64,000 bases of DNA from positions 1,736,001 through 1,800,000 of the forward strand of contig NZ_LT629797.1 in NCBI RefSeq assembly GCF_900106015.1, read 5' to 3'. Shown here piece by piece: positions 1-8,657 of the stretch. Both the position numbers and the translations under genes were made by a program. The notes below the pieces were generated by a model, which made no database searches, was not told where the DNA came from, and was given only the letters and a program-made list of their open reading frames with translations. Source of the DNA: Pseudomonas sihuiensis (GTDB lineage: Bacteria; Pseudomonadota; Gammaproteobacteria; Pseudomonadales; Pseudomonadaceae). Each line of letters begins with the position of its first letter. Position 1 is the first letter of the stretch.

Positions 1-10
1 TGCCTGCAGC

Positions 11-1174
11 TCAGCGCTCGCCACGCCCAACAGGTCGGCCAATGGCGACACCGGTGAAGGTCTGGTTGATGTGCATGCCATTGAACTGCTCTCCGTAGGT
101 GTTGAAGCCGATCACCCGCTGCTGGCGCAGCAGTGTGGCGACCGACTCGACGCCGCCATCGTTCTCGATCTCCAGGCGGCGCAGGAAGCAGTCGCAGCCG
201 ATGGTCAGCAGCAGCGGACCGAGTCGCTGCACCAACCCGGCGAACAACTGCTGCAGGTTCGGCAGCAAGGGGCCGGGGTGCATGGCGGTGAGGACGATGC
301 CGTTCTCCACCGCGCAGTAGAAGGTCAGGCTGAGGTCGTCGTGCACCTGCTGGATCGAGCGCACGTAGTAGTGATCGCTGATCCGCACCGCCAGCGGATA
401 GGCGGCGAACGCGCGCAGATCCAGAGCCTCGATCGGCAGGCCGATCAGGTCGGCATATTCCTGCGCGGCCGGCGCGGCATTGAGCTCGTACACCCGGCGC
501 GTGGCGCTGTCGGCACGGGTCACCACCAGCTTTTCCGCACTGGGCTGGATGTGATGGGTGCTGAACACCTCGAACTCCAGCCAGGTATTGAACAGCACCA
601 CCACCGCCGCGCCGCTGTGGAAGCGCCCGCCGTGATAGACGTGGGTATGGGTCAGGTGGTTGTCGTCGCCAGCCGAACCGCCGAAGTGCGGGATGCTGCC
701 CAGCGCCGCGCTGAGTGCGCCGAGCACCAATTCCTCGCGGCTGGAAAGGCCATCGAGCAGGGTCAGGGCGAAGCTATGGCCCTTGATCGAGGCCAGCTCG
801 TTGCTGCGACAGTTCTTGACCAGGCCATCGACCAGTTGCTGCGCATCGAGCAGATTGAAGCGTTCCATCTCGTCGATCAGCACGCTGGCGATGGAGAAGC
901 AGCGCAGGTCGAAGCCCAGCGCTACCACGCAGCCACGGCCATAGCCCTGCGGGGTGATCTCGCCGGCGCTGGTACAGCCGACCAGGCTGACGCCGCCGAA
1001 GTGGGCCTCCAGCGCCTGGCCGAGGCCGTCGAGGTCGTATTCAGCCGAGCAGAAGAACAGCACGAAACCGAGATAGGGATGGATCAGCTGACGTGCCAGT
1101 TCCTGGGCGGCCAATTCCACATCCTTCGTGCTGGAGACGGCGCTGAGCACGCCCTCCGACTGTTCCAAGGCCAT
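11..1174 (-). CDS. FIST-domain sensory protein
   Basis: The 387-residue protein has the look of FIST N (first half, GFVLFFCSAEYD, VGCTSAGEI) followed by FIST_C. These domains are thought to bind small ligands such as amino acids and to act in signal transduction, usually beside kinases or cyclases. No transmembrane segment or output domain is visible, so it is probably a cytosolic ligand-binding component. I chose the ATG at 1174, preceded by GGGGCGTGAT, over a TTG four codons upstream. The gene ends only 10 bases from the window edge, so a partner gene may lie just outside. Family assignment rests on recognised motifs; the ligand is unknown. Confidence 0.8.
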   Translation of the reverse strand: MALEQSEGVLSAVSSTKDVELAAQELARQLIHPYLGFVLFFCSAEYDLDGLGQALEAHFGGVSLVGCTSAGEITPQGYGRGCVVALGFDLRCFSIASVLIDEMERFNLLDAQQLVDGLVKNCRSNELASIKGHSFALTLLDGLSSREELVLGALSAALGSIPHFGGSAGDDNHLTHTHVYHGGRFHSGAAVVVLFNTWLEFEVFSTHHIQPSAEKLVVTRADSATRRVYELNAAPAAQEYADLIGLPIEALDLRAFAAYPLAVRISDHYYVRSIQQVHDDLSLTFYCAVENGIVLTAMHPGPLLPNLQQLFAGLVQRLGPLLLTIGCDCFLRRLEIENDGGVESVATLLRQQRVIGFNTYGEQFNGMHINQTFTGVAIGRPVGRGER

Positions 1175-1353
1175 ATCACGCCCCAATGCACCTGCTGATC
1201 ATGGGGAAATTCTACGAGGCCGGCGCTGCCCGCCCCATGCTACTTGAGTACTGGGTAGTCGATCCGTAGGGCGTACTCGCGAAGCAGTACGCGAGGCCCG
1301 CCGCAACCCTGGTCACGCCATGCATGGGTCGACAACCCGCTGCAATTCAATAG

Positions 1354-1406
1354 GTAGGGCGGGTGTAACCCGCCAGTGGGGCAACGGCGGGTTGCACCCG
1401 CCCTAC
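1354..1406. repeat. Palindromic intergenic repeat (REP-like)
   Basis: Two arms, GTAGGGCGGGTGTAACCCGCC and a near-complement ending CACCCGCCCTAC, flank a short centre and form a long imperfect hairpin. It lies in the 261-base gap between the FIST gene and the next membrane-protein gene. Such GC-rich palindromes are common between Pseudomonas genes. Confidence 0.6.
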
Positions 1407-1435
1407 AAACTGGTGCGCCGTGCGCACCAGCGTTC

Positions 1436-1828
1436 TTACGGAGCCGGCCAGAACATCAGGGTCAGCACGAACATCCCGGCGTAGAAGCCGATCTCCAGCG
1501 TTTCCGTCCACGGCTGGATGCGCTTGATCGCGCCATGCACATGCACCAGCACCATCAGCAGGGCCACCGCGGCCAGCACCTCGAAGGTCGTGTGCAGCGC
1601 TTCACCGGTCAGCGCGGCGCGCAGCATCAGCGCCTCGACGATCAGGATGAAGGCACCCAGACAGCGCCCGAAGTACACCGCCAGGTCCACATCCTGCGGA
1701 ATGCGCCAACGCATCAGGCGCGCCCAGGTCAGCGGTACGAGGAAGATCGGTAGCGCGAAGAGCAGCGTGGTACTGATCGCCAGCACCAGCAGATAGGTTT
1801 GAGCCGATTCGCTCCAGAGTCCGATCAT
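1436..1828 (-). CDS. Small four-helix inner-membrane protein, unknown function
   Basis: The 130-residue product is almost entirely hydrophobic, with about four transmembrane helices (roughly residues 10-34, 49-70, 80-97 and 108-128). I do not recognise the family. The start is the ATG at 1828, preceded by a purine-rich GAGAAAAAACTG. It lies downstream of the porin gene on the same strand, but a strong terminator separates the two, so it is probably transcribed alone or by read-through. No catalytic motif is visible. Confidence 0.65.
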   Translation of the reverse strand: MIGLWSESAQTYLLVLAISTTLLFALPIFLVPLTWARLMRWRIPQDVDLAVYFGRCLGAFILIVEALMLRAALTGEALHTTFEVLAAVALLMVLVHVHGAIKRIQPWTETLEIGFYAGMFVLTLMFWPAP

Positions 1829-1857
1829 CAGTTTTTTCTCTTTCGATCCCTAAAAGA

Positions 1858-1881
1858 ACGGGAGGCCCTTGGGCCTCCCGT
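1858..1881 (-). terminator. Rho-independent terminator of the porin gene
   Basis: ACGGGAGGCC and GGCCTCCCGT pair around a CTTG loop, and on the minus strand the stem is followed by TTCTTTTAG. It sits 20 bases past the porin stop codon. Confidence 0.85.
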
Positions 1882-1900
1882 CGTCCGCAAGCCGTGTGGC

Positions 1901-3085
1901 TTACCAGCTGAGTACCGCACCGACGGCGAAGGTGTCGGTGTCCTCGTTCAGACCGCTGCCTTCGGCAGCATCGATCTGGTACTGGTTGTACTCGGCGACC
2001 AGCTTGAGGTTGTCGTTGATGGTGCGGAAGTAGGCGATACCGCGGGTCTCGTAGTCCGCCGCCACGCCCAGGCCGTTGCCGTCGTCCTCGGTCTTGCCAT
2101 AGGACAGCGCCACGCGGTTCTTGCCCCAGGTGTAGGAGCCCTGCAGCAGGTAGCCGTCGCTGTCGATGTCACGCAGGGTCGGCTCGCCCAGGTTGTTGGT
2201 GAAGAACGGGTTGATGCCCTTGGCCTGGAAGCCCGAACCAGTCAGCGACAGGCCGCCGAACTTGGCCTGCACGCCATAGCCGAGGCCCTTGGAGGTGACC
2301 TTGTCGACGGTGTCGTCGGTGTTTTCGGAGGTCTGGTAGGCACCGTTGACCCAGGTGTAGATGGTCGAACCGCCCACATCGAACTGGTAGCTGACCTCCG
2401 ATTCGAAGCGCGGGTTTTCCTGGTAGGCCTTGCCGGTCGGGCTGTCGTCGTTGGTGTCGACCGGGTCCATGATGCCGACCGCGACACGCAGGCCTTCAGC
2501 CAGGTTGTTGTTGCGGTAGGTGATCTGCGAGGTCGGGAACGGATACGGGTAGCCGGTGCCGATGTTGCCGAAGGACACGCCGTTGCCGTCCACCAGGCCA
2601 AGGGTGTCGGACACGTTGCCGTAACCGGCCAGCAGCTCATCGAGGAAGATGTTGGAGCGCGAGAACAGGCCGAAGTCCTTGCCCACCAGCACCTCGCCCC
2701 ACTCCGGGCTGGAAACGGTGCCGTAGAACTGGCGAACGTCGATGGCGGTATCGGTGCCGTTGGTTTCGCTGTCGTTGATGGTGACCCAGAAGGACGAGCG
2801 GCCGGTCAGCTTGAGACCATCGATCTGCTTGCCGAAGTTGAAACCGATCCAGTTGGGCAGAAAGCCCATCTTCACCCGCGACTGGCGACGGTCGAACTGC
2901 TCGCCGTCGCGATCGACGTCGCTGTTGACGTAGAAGGCGTTGATGTAGCCGTCGGTGGAGAATGTGGTGTCGTCCTTGTCATACAGGACGATCTCGGCGG
3001 CGGCCTGCTGCGCGGTCGCCAGAGCGACGGCGGTAGCCAGGGTCAGGGGCAGAAGTCGAGTGATGGCGATCTTGTTGTTGTGCAT
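1901..3085 (-). CDS. Outer-membrane porin
   Basis: The 394-residue protein begins with a signal peptide (basic MHNNKIAITR, hydrophobic core, cleavage near AQQAAAEI). It then has alternating beta-strand-like segments, and it ends in the terminal aromatic GAVLSW typical of outer-membrane barrels. The pattern YDKDDTTFSTDGYINAFY followed by DRRQSRVKMGF fits the Gram-negative general porin family, trimeric 16-stranded barrels for small hydrophilic solutes. Substrate preference cannot be read from the sequence. It is followed by its own terminator and preceded by a roughly 460-base intergenic region, so it is probably monocistronic. Confidence 0.85.
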   Translation of the reverse strand: MHNNKIAITRLLPLTLATAVALATAQQAAAEIVLYDKDDTTFSTDGYINAFYVNSDVDRDGEQFDRRQSRVKMGFLPNWIGFNFGKQIDGLKLTGRSSFWVTINDSETNGTDTAIDVRQFYGTVSSPEWGEVLVGKDFGLFSRSNIFLDELLAGYGNVSDTLGLVDGNGVSFGNIGTGYPYPFPTSQITYRNNNLAEGLRVAVGIMDPVDTNDDSPTGKAYQENPRFESEVSYQFDVGGSTIYTWVNGAYQTSENTDDTVDKVTSKGLGYGVQAKFGGLSLTGSGFQAKGINPFFTNNLGEPTLRDIDSDGYLLQGSYTWGKNRVALSYGKTEDDGNGLGVAADYETRGIAYFRTINDNLKLVAEYNQYQIDAAEGSGLNEDTDTFAVGAVLSW

Positions 3086-3359
3086 AACGCTCTCCGCTTG
3101 AGTGGCGACCGCCAGGGCAGTCGTGTCGGAGGCGATTATCGAAAGCGGGTCCGGCGGGCCATACGCTGCCTTGGCCGCGATTCGCTGCTGCTTTGGCCGG
3201 GCGCTACCGTCGCGCTTCCGCCGACTCGCGACCGACCTGCTACCGGTAGCGGGAGAAAGGTATTAGTACCGGGCCAGCCCTAGGGCGTAGAAATGCGCCA
3301 GTAACGAAGCGGCAGGCGTCGCGCACCGCAACGAACGGCGGCGGCGCGGCTGCACAAGG

Positions 3360-3436
3360 CTTCGCCCCGGGTCGGGGCTCCTACACAGCCACCAGATGCT
3401 GCCTCATCCTGTAGGAGCCGCGCCCCGCGGCGAATC
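3360..3436. repeat. REP-like palindromic pair in the porin-pqqF gap
   Basis: CTTCGCCCCGGGTCGGGGCTCCTACA and a partly complementary TGTAGGAGCCGCGCCCCGCGGCGAA face each other about 30 bases apart. The CTCCTAC/GTAGGAG ends match the repeats near 58.7 and 59.7 kb. The rest of the 3086-3544 gap shows no convincing gene; it should include the porin promoter. Confidence 0.7.
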
Positions 3437-3544
3437 GAAAGAACGCGGCAAAGCCAGAGCCTCGCACCGGACCGGGTCTCCTGCAGAAAAAGGGCGTTGG
3501 AAATTCGCGCGCAGTCGCGCAAAGAGCGCTGAAGAGAACGCAGC

Positions 3545-5926
3545 CTAGGCCGGCGACGGTGCTCCGCTGGCCAGTACGCGCCAGTCGCTGGCGCTTAGCA
3601 GCTGCTCATGTACCAGGAGCAGATCGTTTTTGGTCAGGGCTGTCAGCGCCAGCTGCACCCGCTGCAGATGCGCCTCGGGCAAGCCCGCCAGATGCAGTTG
3701 CCAAAGCTGCTCGGCACGCGCCAGGTTGGCCTCGGCCGGGCTCAGCGCCGGCAGCAAGGCATCGCGATACCGCGACACGGCCTCATCGTCCAGTGCTGCG
3801 AGCAACTGACGCTGCTCGCCCAGAAAGGCGCGGATATGCTCGAAGATGTCGGCCGCCTTGCAGACGGGTGACTGCAGGGCAAACAGCAACCCCCGGCAAC
3901 CCTCGAGCTGGCGAAAACCGGCGAACAGCGCGTAACCCAGTTGCAACTCACCACGCAGGCGCTGGTAGAAACGCCCCTGCAACACCTGCCCAAGCACACG
4001 CCAGGCAGCCTCAGTGCAGGCATCGCCGGCAGGCAAGGGGCAGAACAGCAGCAACGCAGCATCCGTACCTGGCTGCACGACCTGCTGCCAGTCGATCCCG
4101 GTCGCGATGCGGGCCGTTGGCGACATATCCGCAAGCGCCTCGACAGCCGAGCACAGCTCGGCCAGTTGTGCCTGTTCGCTCGCTCCGAGCCCGACACTCA
4201 GCCCTTCCAGCCGCGAGGTCTTGGGCATCTCGCACAGTTGCGGCAAACGCTGCAGCAGCGCCCGCAACAACATGCCCTGGGGAGCGGGCTCGGCTGGGTC
4301 ATCGAGCGCGGCCAACAGCAACGGCACCAGCAAGGCACTGAAGGCCGGCAACAGCGGCGCCGGCCCGCGCAATGAAAGGCTCCAGCCAGCGGCTTGTACG
4401 CTCAGCTGACAGGAGATGCCAAGCCGCTCACCACGCCAGCGCAGATCGGCGCTGCGCGCCAGCAATCCAGTTTCGATGGCAGCCGCGTCGCCCACACCTG
4501 AACAGGGGCCACGCCAGTAAAGCGCAGCCGGCCCACCCTTAGTCCGCCCCGGATGATGTCGCAGCGCGGCCAACGGCAAAACGGCCGATGCCACGGCAGC
4601 GCCGGCCAGTAACGGATCATTGCCAGGCAGCCGCCACGGGTGGTTCGACATTGGAGTTGGCGATGGCATCGGCAAGGCCTGCAATGGCAAATCCAAGCCG
4701 ATTGCCGGCCACAGGGGTCGCACCTGTTCGTCGCACTGCAGTTCGATCAGCCCATCACCGCGAGCCAGGCAAGCCAGCAAGGCATTCAGGCCGCGCAAGG
4801 TGTGGCTGTCGTCCTGAGCAGGCGATTGCAGTTCCCTGGCCGCCGCCAACGGGCTTAGCCCAAGCAACCTGAGCGCTGCTGCCTGCTGTTGGTGCAACAG
4901 CCGCAATGACCAATCTGCATCGCCCTGCAACTGCGCGGCCCAACTCTGCACGGCAGCGCGCAACGCGGCGCCCTGCTCCGCGGTGGCGCCAGGAAAGTCC
5001 AGACGCAACAGGCATTGCCCCCGGTGCTGATACAGCACCCGCGCCTGCAACTGCCGGCACAGCTGCAATTCACGCAAGCCGTCGAGCAAGCCGCCGGGCG
5101 CAGGGTCCTGCAAGGCATCCAGCAACAGATCCAACGATGCATTCAGGTGGGGGGTGTCGAGCTGCACGGCAAGGCCCAGGTGCACACCCGAGCGACTGTG
5201 CTGCAGGTGCAGGCACGGCGCTCGCAGCGGCAGCAGGTCAGCCGGTGGCACGAAACAAGCGTCGCCCTCGCCTGCCGGCAACGCTCCAAGTAGCGCCTCG
5301 GCGATATCCAGCAACTGCTCGGCCGGTTGTGGCCCAACCAGAGTCAGGTTCATATGCCGAGCCTGGTAGTGGCGCTGATGGTGATCACGCAGCGCCTGCT
5401 GAAACTCCGCAGACTCCACAACCAGCGTGCTGCGATCGCCGGCCAGAAACGCGCCGCAGCGATGCCCGGCAGCGAGCGCCTGGCCCAGGGCATGATTGAT
5501 GCGACTGTCGGCATCCTGGCTGCGCGCCTGGTACTCGGCGTGCAGCACCTCGCGCTCGCGCACCTGCGCGTCGAGCTCCAGCAACGGCTGGCCGAGCATA
5601 TCCAGCAAACGCATCAGCGCCGGCTGCAGCAGCTCGGCCGGCACCTCGCAGACGAAATCGGTGTGCCGCGCCTGAGTCGAGGCATTGACCAGCCCGCCAT
5701 GGCGCTGGACGAAGGCCATCACCCCCTGCTCTCCCGGGTAATCGCGGCTGCCGAGAAACAACAGATGTTCGAGAAAGTGCGCCAGGCCCGGATAGGCCGG
5801 TGGCTCGTCATGACTGCCCGCCGCCACCCGCAGGCACAACCCCACCTGCTGCGCCCAGGGCTGCTGCTGCACGCGCAGCTCGGCGCCATTGGCCAGGCGC
5901 CGGGTAACGGGAGCTTGATTGGACAT
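3545..5926 (-). CDS. pqqF: PqqF, M16-family zinc protease of PQQ biosynthesis
   Basis: The 793-residue protein carries the inverted zinc motif HFLEH (about residues 49-53) of the M16 insulinase/pitrilysin family. The following GGLVNASTQARHTDF segment and a degenerate second half are typical of PqqF. In PQQ synthesis, PqqF cuts the PqqA precursor after PqqE has cross-linked Glu and Tyr. I chose the ATG at 5926 (MSNQAPVTRR) because upstream residues overlap the promoter region shared with dusA and look non-coding. The rest of the pqq cluster is not in this window. It diverges from the native dusA start. M16 membership is clear; the PqqF label rests on overall resemblance and length. Confidence 0.8.
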   Translation of the reverse strand: MSNQAPVTRRLANGAELRVQQQPWAQQVGLCLRVAAGSHDEPPAYPGLAHFLEHLLFLGSRDYPGEQGVMAFVQRHGGLVNASTQARHTDFVCEVPAELLQPALMRLLDMLGQPLLELDAQVREREVLHAEYQARSQDADSRINHALGQALAAGHRCGAFLAGDRSTLVVESAEFQQALRDHHQRHYQARHMNLTLVGPQPAEQLLDIAEALLGALPAGEGDACFVPPADLLPLRAPCLHLQHSRSGVHLGLAVQLDTPHLNASLDLLLDALQDPAPGGLLDGLRELQLCRQLQARVLYQHRGQCLLRLDFPGATAEQGAALRAAVQSWAAQLQGDADWSLRLLHQQQAAALRLLGLSPLAAARELQSPAQDDSHTLRGLNALLACLARGDGLIELQCDEQVRPLWPAIGLDLPLQALPMPSPTPMSNHPWRLPGNDPLLAGAAVASAVLPLAALRHHPGRTKGGPAALYWRGPCSGVGDAAAIETGLLARSADLRWRGERLGISCQLSVQAAGWSLSLRGPAPLLPAFSALLVPLLLAALDDPAEPAPQGMLLRALLQRLPQLCEMPKTSRLEGLSVGLGASEQAQLAELCSAVEALADMSPTARIATGIDWQQVVQPGTDAALLLFCPLPAGDACTEAAWRVLGQVLQGRFYQRLRGELQLGYALFAGFRQLEGCRGLLFALQSPVCKAADIFEHIRAFLGEQRQLLAALDDEAVSRYRDALLPALSPAEANLARAEQLWQLHLAGLPEAHLQRVQLALTALTKNDLLLVHEQLLSASDWRVLASGAPSPA

Positions 5927-6157
5927 CGTCGGTTCTCTGGGCAGCTTGTCGCCAGCTTGCCCCCTTGCCCCCCGGTCCGGCAATGCTGCTTTGGGCCGAG
6001 ACAAACCGATACGCTGGTGCAAAGCCCTCCTATGGCCGGCAACAAAAGCCCGTCCCGCGCGGGCATGCTGTTAGAATACGCAGCCTTTTTCAGCCCGTCA
6101 CAGCGTCCCATGTCCCAGGATTCCAACCGCCTCGCCCTGTCCCGCCGCTTCTCCGTC

Positions 6158-6175
6158 GCGCCCATGATGGATTGG
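6158..6175 (+). other. attL core in dusA
   Basis: GCGCCCATGATGGATTGG here matches GCGCCGATGATGGACTGG at 51487-51504 at 16 of 18 positions, including an exact ATGATGGA. Native dusA sequence lies to the left here and to the right there, which places the crossover within this block. Confidence 0.8.
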
Positions 6176-6214
6176 CTTGAAGAAGCACTATTCATGCGGG
6201 CTTCATGGCATTGC

Positions 6215-6237
6215 GTGTTCACTTTGTGTTCACTCAG
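6215..6237 (+). promoter_or_regulatory. Left arm-type recombinase site
   Basis: GTGTTCACTTTGTGTTCACTCAG matches 20 of 23 bases of 51325-51347, in the same orientation and just inside the other end of the island. Paired repeats near both ends are typical arm-binding sites for tyrosine recombinases or excisionases. Confidence 0.65.
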
Positions 6238-6577
6238 CGATACACCGCTGCTACACCGATCAACCACCTGGCTGCTGACTGGACTGACAGAGAGCAAAAA
6301 GGATTGGACGCACTGAACAAGCTGTCACTCCAATACACAGCACTACCGACCGTCACTACCGCCACTTCCACTGCCAATTGCGTCACCGCTGATGCCATTT
6401 CAGGCGCAGCTGATGCCATTTCAGGCTCAAACAGTGCCATTTGTGGCAGCGTTTTTTCGATCATTTTTTGATCAACTGAAACCCAAAAACCCAGTATTGA
6501 TCAGCGATTTCGCCGCTGAAAACTCCAAATAACCCAACCAAAATAAGGCATTAAGTCAATGGTTTTTAATTGGTGTT

Positions 6578-6589
6578 TTTGAGCGCAAA
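6578..6589 (+). repeat. Backbone 12-mer TTTGAGCGCAAA, copy 1
   Basis: This is an exact copy of a 12-mer found eight times in the island backbone. It is intergenic, just upstream of the repeat array that precedes the mobilization genes. Confidence 0.7.
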
Positions 6590-6608
6590 CTGATACCTGG
6601 GCTTTCAT

Positions 6609-6866
6609 GTCGCACTCACTCTTTACGACACTCTATTTGTATCGCATTGTAACTTTGCGATATACATGGCATGTCGATTGCTTATATATGCGACACTCTT
6701 ACTATGTCGCAGATGAAAGTTAGTTATATTCCGCGACACTACCTCTTTGTCGCACGCAGAAGTTGGTTATATTGCGACACTCCCGCTATGTCGCATGGCA
6801 AAGTTAGTTATATTGCGACACTGCCTCTATGTCGCACAAGAAACTTGGTTATACTTGCGACACCCC
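6609..6866 (+). repeat. Iteron-like array, 41-43-bp units each with an internal palindrome
   Basis: Units begin at 6682, 6723, 6766, 6807 and 6848, with the core GTTATATTGCGACACT. In most units this is followed 5-9 bases later by (A/T)TGTCGCA, so GCGACA and TGTCGC face each other. The region 6609-6680 holds degenerate copies. The period of about four helical turns would place a bound protein on one face of the DNA. The array lies upstream of mobC and the relaxase in a 750-base gene-free stretch (6317-7063). It could be an accessory oriT or MobC binding array, an origin, or operators. Confidence 0.8.
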
Positions 6867-6960
6867 TCCCTTTCCATATAACTATCTTTGGTTATAGTTA
6901 ATAAAAAATCCTGACAAACCAAAAGCTGCAATGCAATAATAAGCACATAAGACGCTCTTA

Positions 6961-7011
6961 GCCAGTTGTGTCTTTGCACGACAACTAAGAAGGGCTTCTT
7001 AGTTAACTGGC
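6961..7011 (+). other. Candidate oriT: nested inverted repeats
   Basis: A perfect palindrome AACTAAGAAG-GG-CTTCTTAGTT (6983-7004) lies inside an outer pair GCCAGTT (6961-6967) and AACTGGC (7005-7011). It sits 53 bases upstream of the mobilization operon, where oriT sites of mobilizable elements usually lie. The nick position cannot be read. The outer arms also fit a terminator or operator, but no U-tract follows. Confidence 0.5.
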
Positions 7012-7063
7012 CTGCTCACTCCCCTTCGGGGGTTGCGCTAATAATAATAAAAACAGGTGCATT

Positions 7064-7348
7064 ATGACCATTGAAAATAAAAAAACCTCTCTAACCATTA
7101 GACTTACTCAAGAAGAGAAATATCTAGCAAAAGCCAAAGCCGATAGAGCGGGATACAAGACTCTCTCTGCATTTTTTCGTGATTATGTTATCAACGAAGA
7201 TCCGAAAGAAAAGATCTCAATTCCCCCAGATACCTTCGAGATCATGTCCGCTCTTACACAGCTAAGCGCAGAAATTAACAGAGGTACAACTCGCCCACTT
7301 GCCAGTGAGCTAATTTCAAAAATCTCGAAAAACGTGATGGGGAATTAA
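7064..7348 (+). CDS. MobC-like ribbon-helix-helix mobilization accessory protein
   Basis: The 94-residue protein starts KKTSLTIRLTQEEKYLAKAK, a beta strand followed by a helix as in ribbon-helix-helix DNA-binding proteins. A second helix (GYKTLSAFFRDYVI) follows. This is the usual form of MobC/MbeC-type accessory proteins that help the relaxase open oriT. Its stop abuts the relaxase ATG (TAAATG), so the two are co-translated. An AGGTG precedes its start by six bases. The candidate oriT and repeat array directly upstream are the likely binding sites. The exact subfamily was not determined. Confidence 0.75.
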   Translation: MTIENKKTSLTIRLTQEEKYLAKAKADRAGYKTLSAFFRDYVINEDPKEKISIPPDTFEIMSALTQLSAEINRGTTRPLASELISKISKNVMGN

Positions 7349-8500
7349 ATGATCGGAAAAATATTCCCTAAAAGCTCTGGATCATTTAAGAAAAGAATTC
7401 AGTATATTTTCGGCTACTCTAAGCATGACCATGCCATTAGCAAAATAAAAACCATCGGCGGCAACTACTTCTCTGCCGATCCGCTTCCTGCTTTGCTTTC
7501 TGGCAACAAGATAAAGATCGACGCCCTAGTAGCTGAATTCGACGAGATCGAGAAACTACGTAAGCTTTCTATCGACTCAGAAAAAAAGATCAAACCTGTC
7601 TTTCATGCGGTTCTTTCGCTGCGTCCCGGAGAGCATTTGAGTGATATAGAGTGGAATAATATTGCCCATCAGTACATGCAATGCCTTGGATTTACCTATG
7701 CCAATAAATACGTAGCAGTGCTGCACGAAGATACTAACCATCAGCACCTTCATATTGTTGGCAACCGCATCAAGTTCGAAGAAGGGTTTCGCATGGTCAG
7801 TGATAGCAACGAGCGATCAATCAGCGTTGACGCCGTGTCAGACATCGAAGATCTGTACGCCCTTGATAAATGCCCTAAGCCAAAGGAGACCTGGGGTACC
7901 GCCATCACTCATGCCGAGATGAAGTCAGCCATTGCGGAAAATGACTTGCCATTCAAGCACAAGATGATCGCGAAGATCGCCAGCTGCATTGAAAAGACCA
8001 ACGAGACCAATGGCGACATGTTCACCTTCGCTAGCCTGTTGCGCCGCCAAAAGGTTTTCATCCACTTAACCCTGGACGAAACCGGTCAGCCTAAAGGCAT
8101 CACATTTGAGAATGATGGAAGAATGATCAGCGGCAGACAGCTCAAAAGATCACGTTTGACGTGGCAAAAGTTAATTACACAAGAGAATATTCACTATGAC
8201 CCCGAAACCATTTCAGATCTTGAGGCAGAAATTCAAAAAAGAGATGAAGGCGAATATGAAGTCGTTACAACCTACAGCAGGAGACACTACTTCTTCTTCG
8301 TCACAAAAACAAGAAAGTACCCTATCACTTTCAAATCAAAAGACGAAGACCTAACTGCTGTAATTACATTGATTTTATCTCTCTTGCTAGCACTTTTCGG
8401 AATTCAATTTTCGGTAGTAATTGCGGAGCCAGGTGACTATTTCATCGACTATGAAATTGGTAAGCCACTAAAAATTCCAGACCACGGATACGAGCCATAA
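7349..8500 (+). CDS. Relaxase (mobilization nuclease)
   Basis: The 383-residue protein has the relaxase metal-binding motif HEDTNHQHLHIV (His126, His131, His133, His135), preceded by FHAVLSLRPGE. This is the arrangement of MOBP-type HxDxxHxHxH nucleases, which nick oriT and stay bound to the 5' end through a tyrosine. Tyr109 and Tyr117 are near the motif; the catalytic tyrosine is not identified. It is shorter than many relaxases and lacks a helicase or primase domain. A strongly hydrophobic segment near residues 339-360 could be a membrane helix, which is unusual. It forms an operon with the RHH gene. No coupling protein or mating-pair gene is visible. Confidence 0.85.
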   Translation: MIGKIFPKSSGSFKKRIQYIFGYSKHDHAISKIKTIGGNYFSADPLPALLSGNKIKIDALVAEFDEIEKLRKLSIDSEKKIKPVFHAVLSLRPGEHLSDIEWNNIAHQYMQCLGFTYANKYVAVLHEDTNHQHLHIVGNRIKFEEGFRMVSDSNERSISVDAVSDIEDLYALDKCPKPKETWGTAITHAEMKSAIAENDLPFKHKMIAKIASCIEKTNETNGDMFTFASLLRRQKVFIHLTLDETGQPKGITFENDGRMISGRQLKRSRLTWQKLITQENIHYDPETISDLEAEIQKRDEGEYEVVTTYSRRHYFFFVTKTRKYPITFKSKDEDLTAVITLILSLLLALFGIQFSVVIAEPGDYFIDYEIGKPLKIPDHGYEP

Positions 8501-8630
8501 AAGGCCCCTGCCTAGGCAATAACAAAAAATCAACTCTTTAAATCATCAAAAAAACAGCACTTCTTTTATTATTTATGCTACACGGCCACCACACATCTTG
8601 ACCCAGAGCGAAATTTGAGCAAAATGCATG

Positions 8631-8642
8631 TTTGCGCTCAAA
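8631..8642 (-). repeat. Backbone 12-mer TTTGAGCGCAAA, copy 2
   Basis: An exact copy on the minus strand, ending 15 bases upstream of the start codon at 8658. A partial mirror copy (TTTGAGCAAAA, 8614-8624) precedes it, giving an interrupted inverted repeat around ATGCATG. Confidence 0.7.
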
Positions 8643-8657
8643 CACTGGAGAAAATAA

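Larger units (their letters stand above)
6110..6316 (+). pseudogene. 5' remnant of dusA cut by island insertion
   Basis: The ATG at 6110 opens MSQDSNRLALSRRFSVAPMM, the start of a DusA-like tRNA-dihydrouridine synthase. After DW the frame continues into unrelated island sequence for about 46 residues and stops at 6316. The intact gene, with SRRFSVAPMMDW followed by the true continuation TDRHCR, is at 51424-52431 with a different N-terminus. This is therefore the disrupted left half of the target gene and still carries its original promoter. If translated, it would give a 68-residue nonsense peptide. Confidence 0.9.

Noticed and set aside
1799..3283. A 494-codon plus-strand frame
   Set aside because: It is the complement of the porin gene; the minus strand has a signal peptide, barrel features and a terminator.
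6609..6866. CRISPR array
   Set aside because: The units are contiguous and similar throughout; there are no unique spacers of constant size and no cas genes.
8598..8626. Sigma-70 promoter (TTGACC and AAAATG) before the gene at 8658
   Set aside because: The -10 is too poor to list as a feature.
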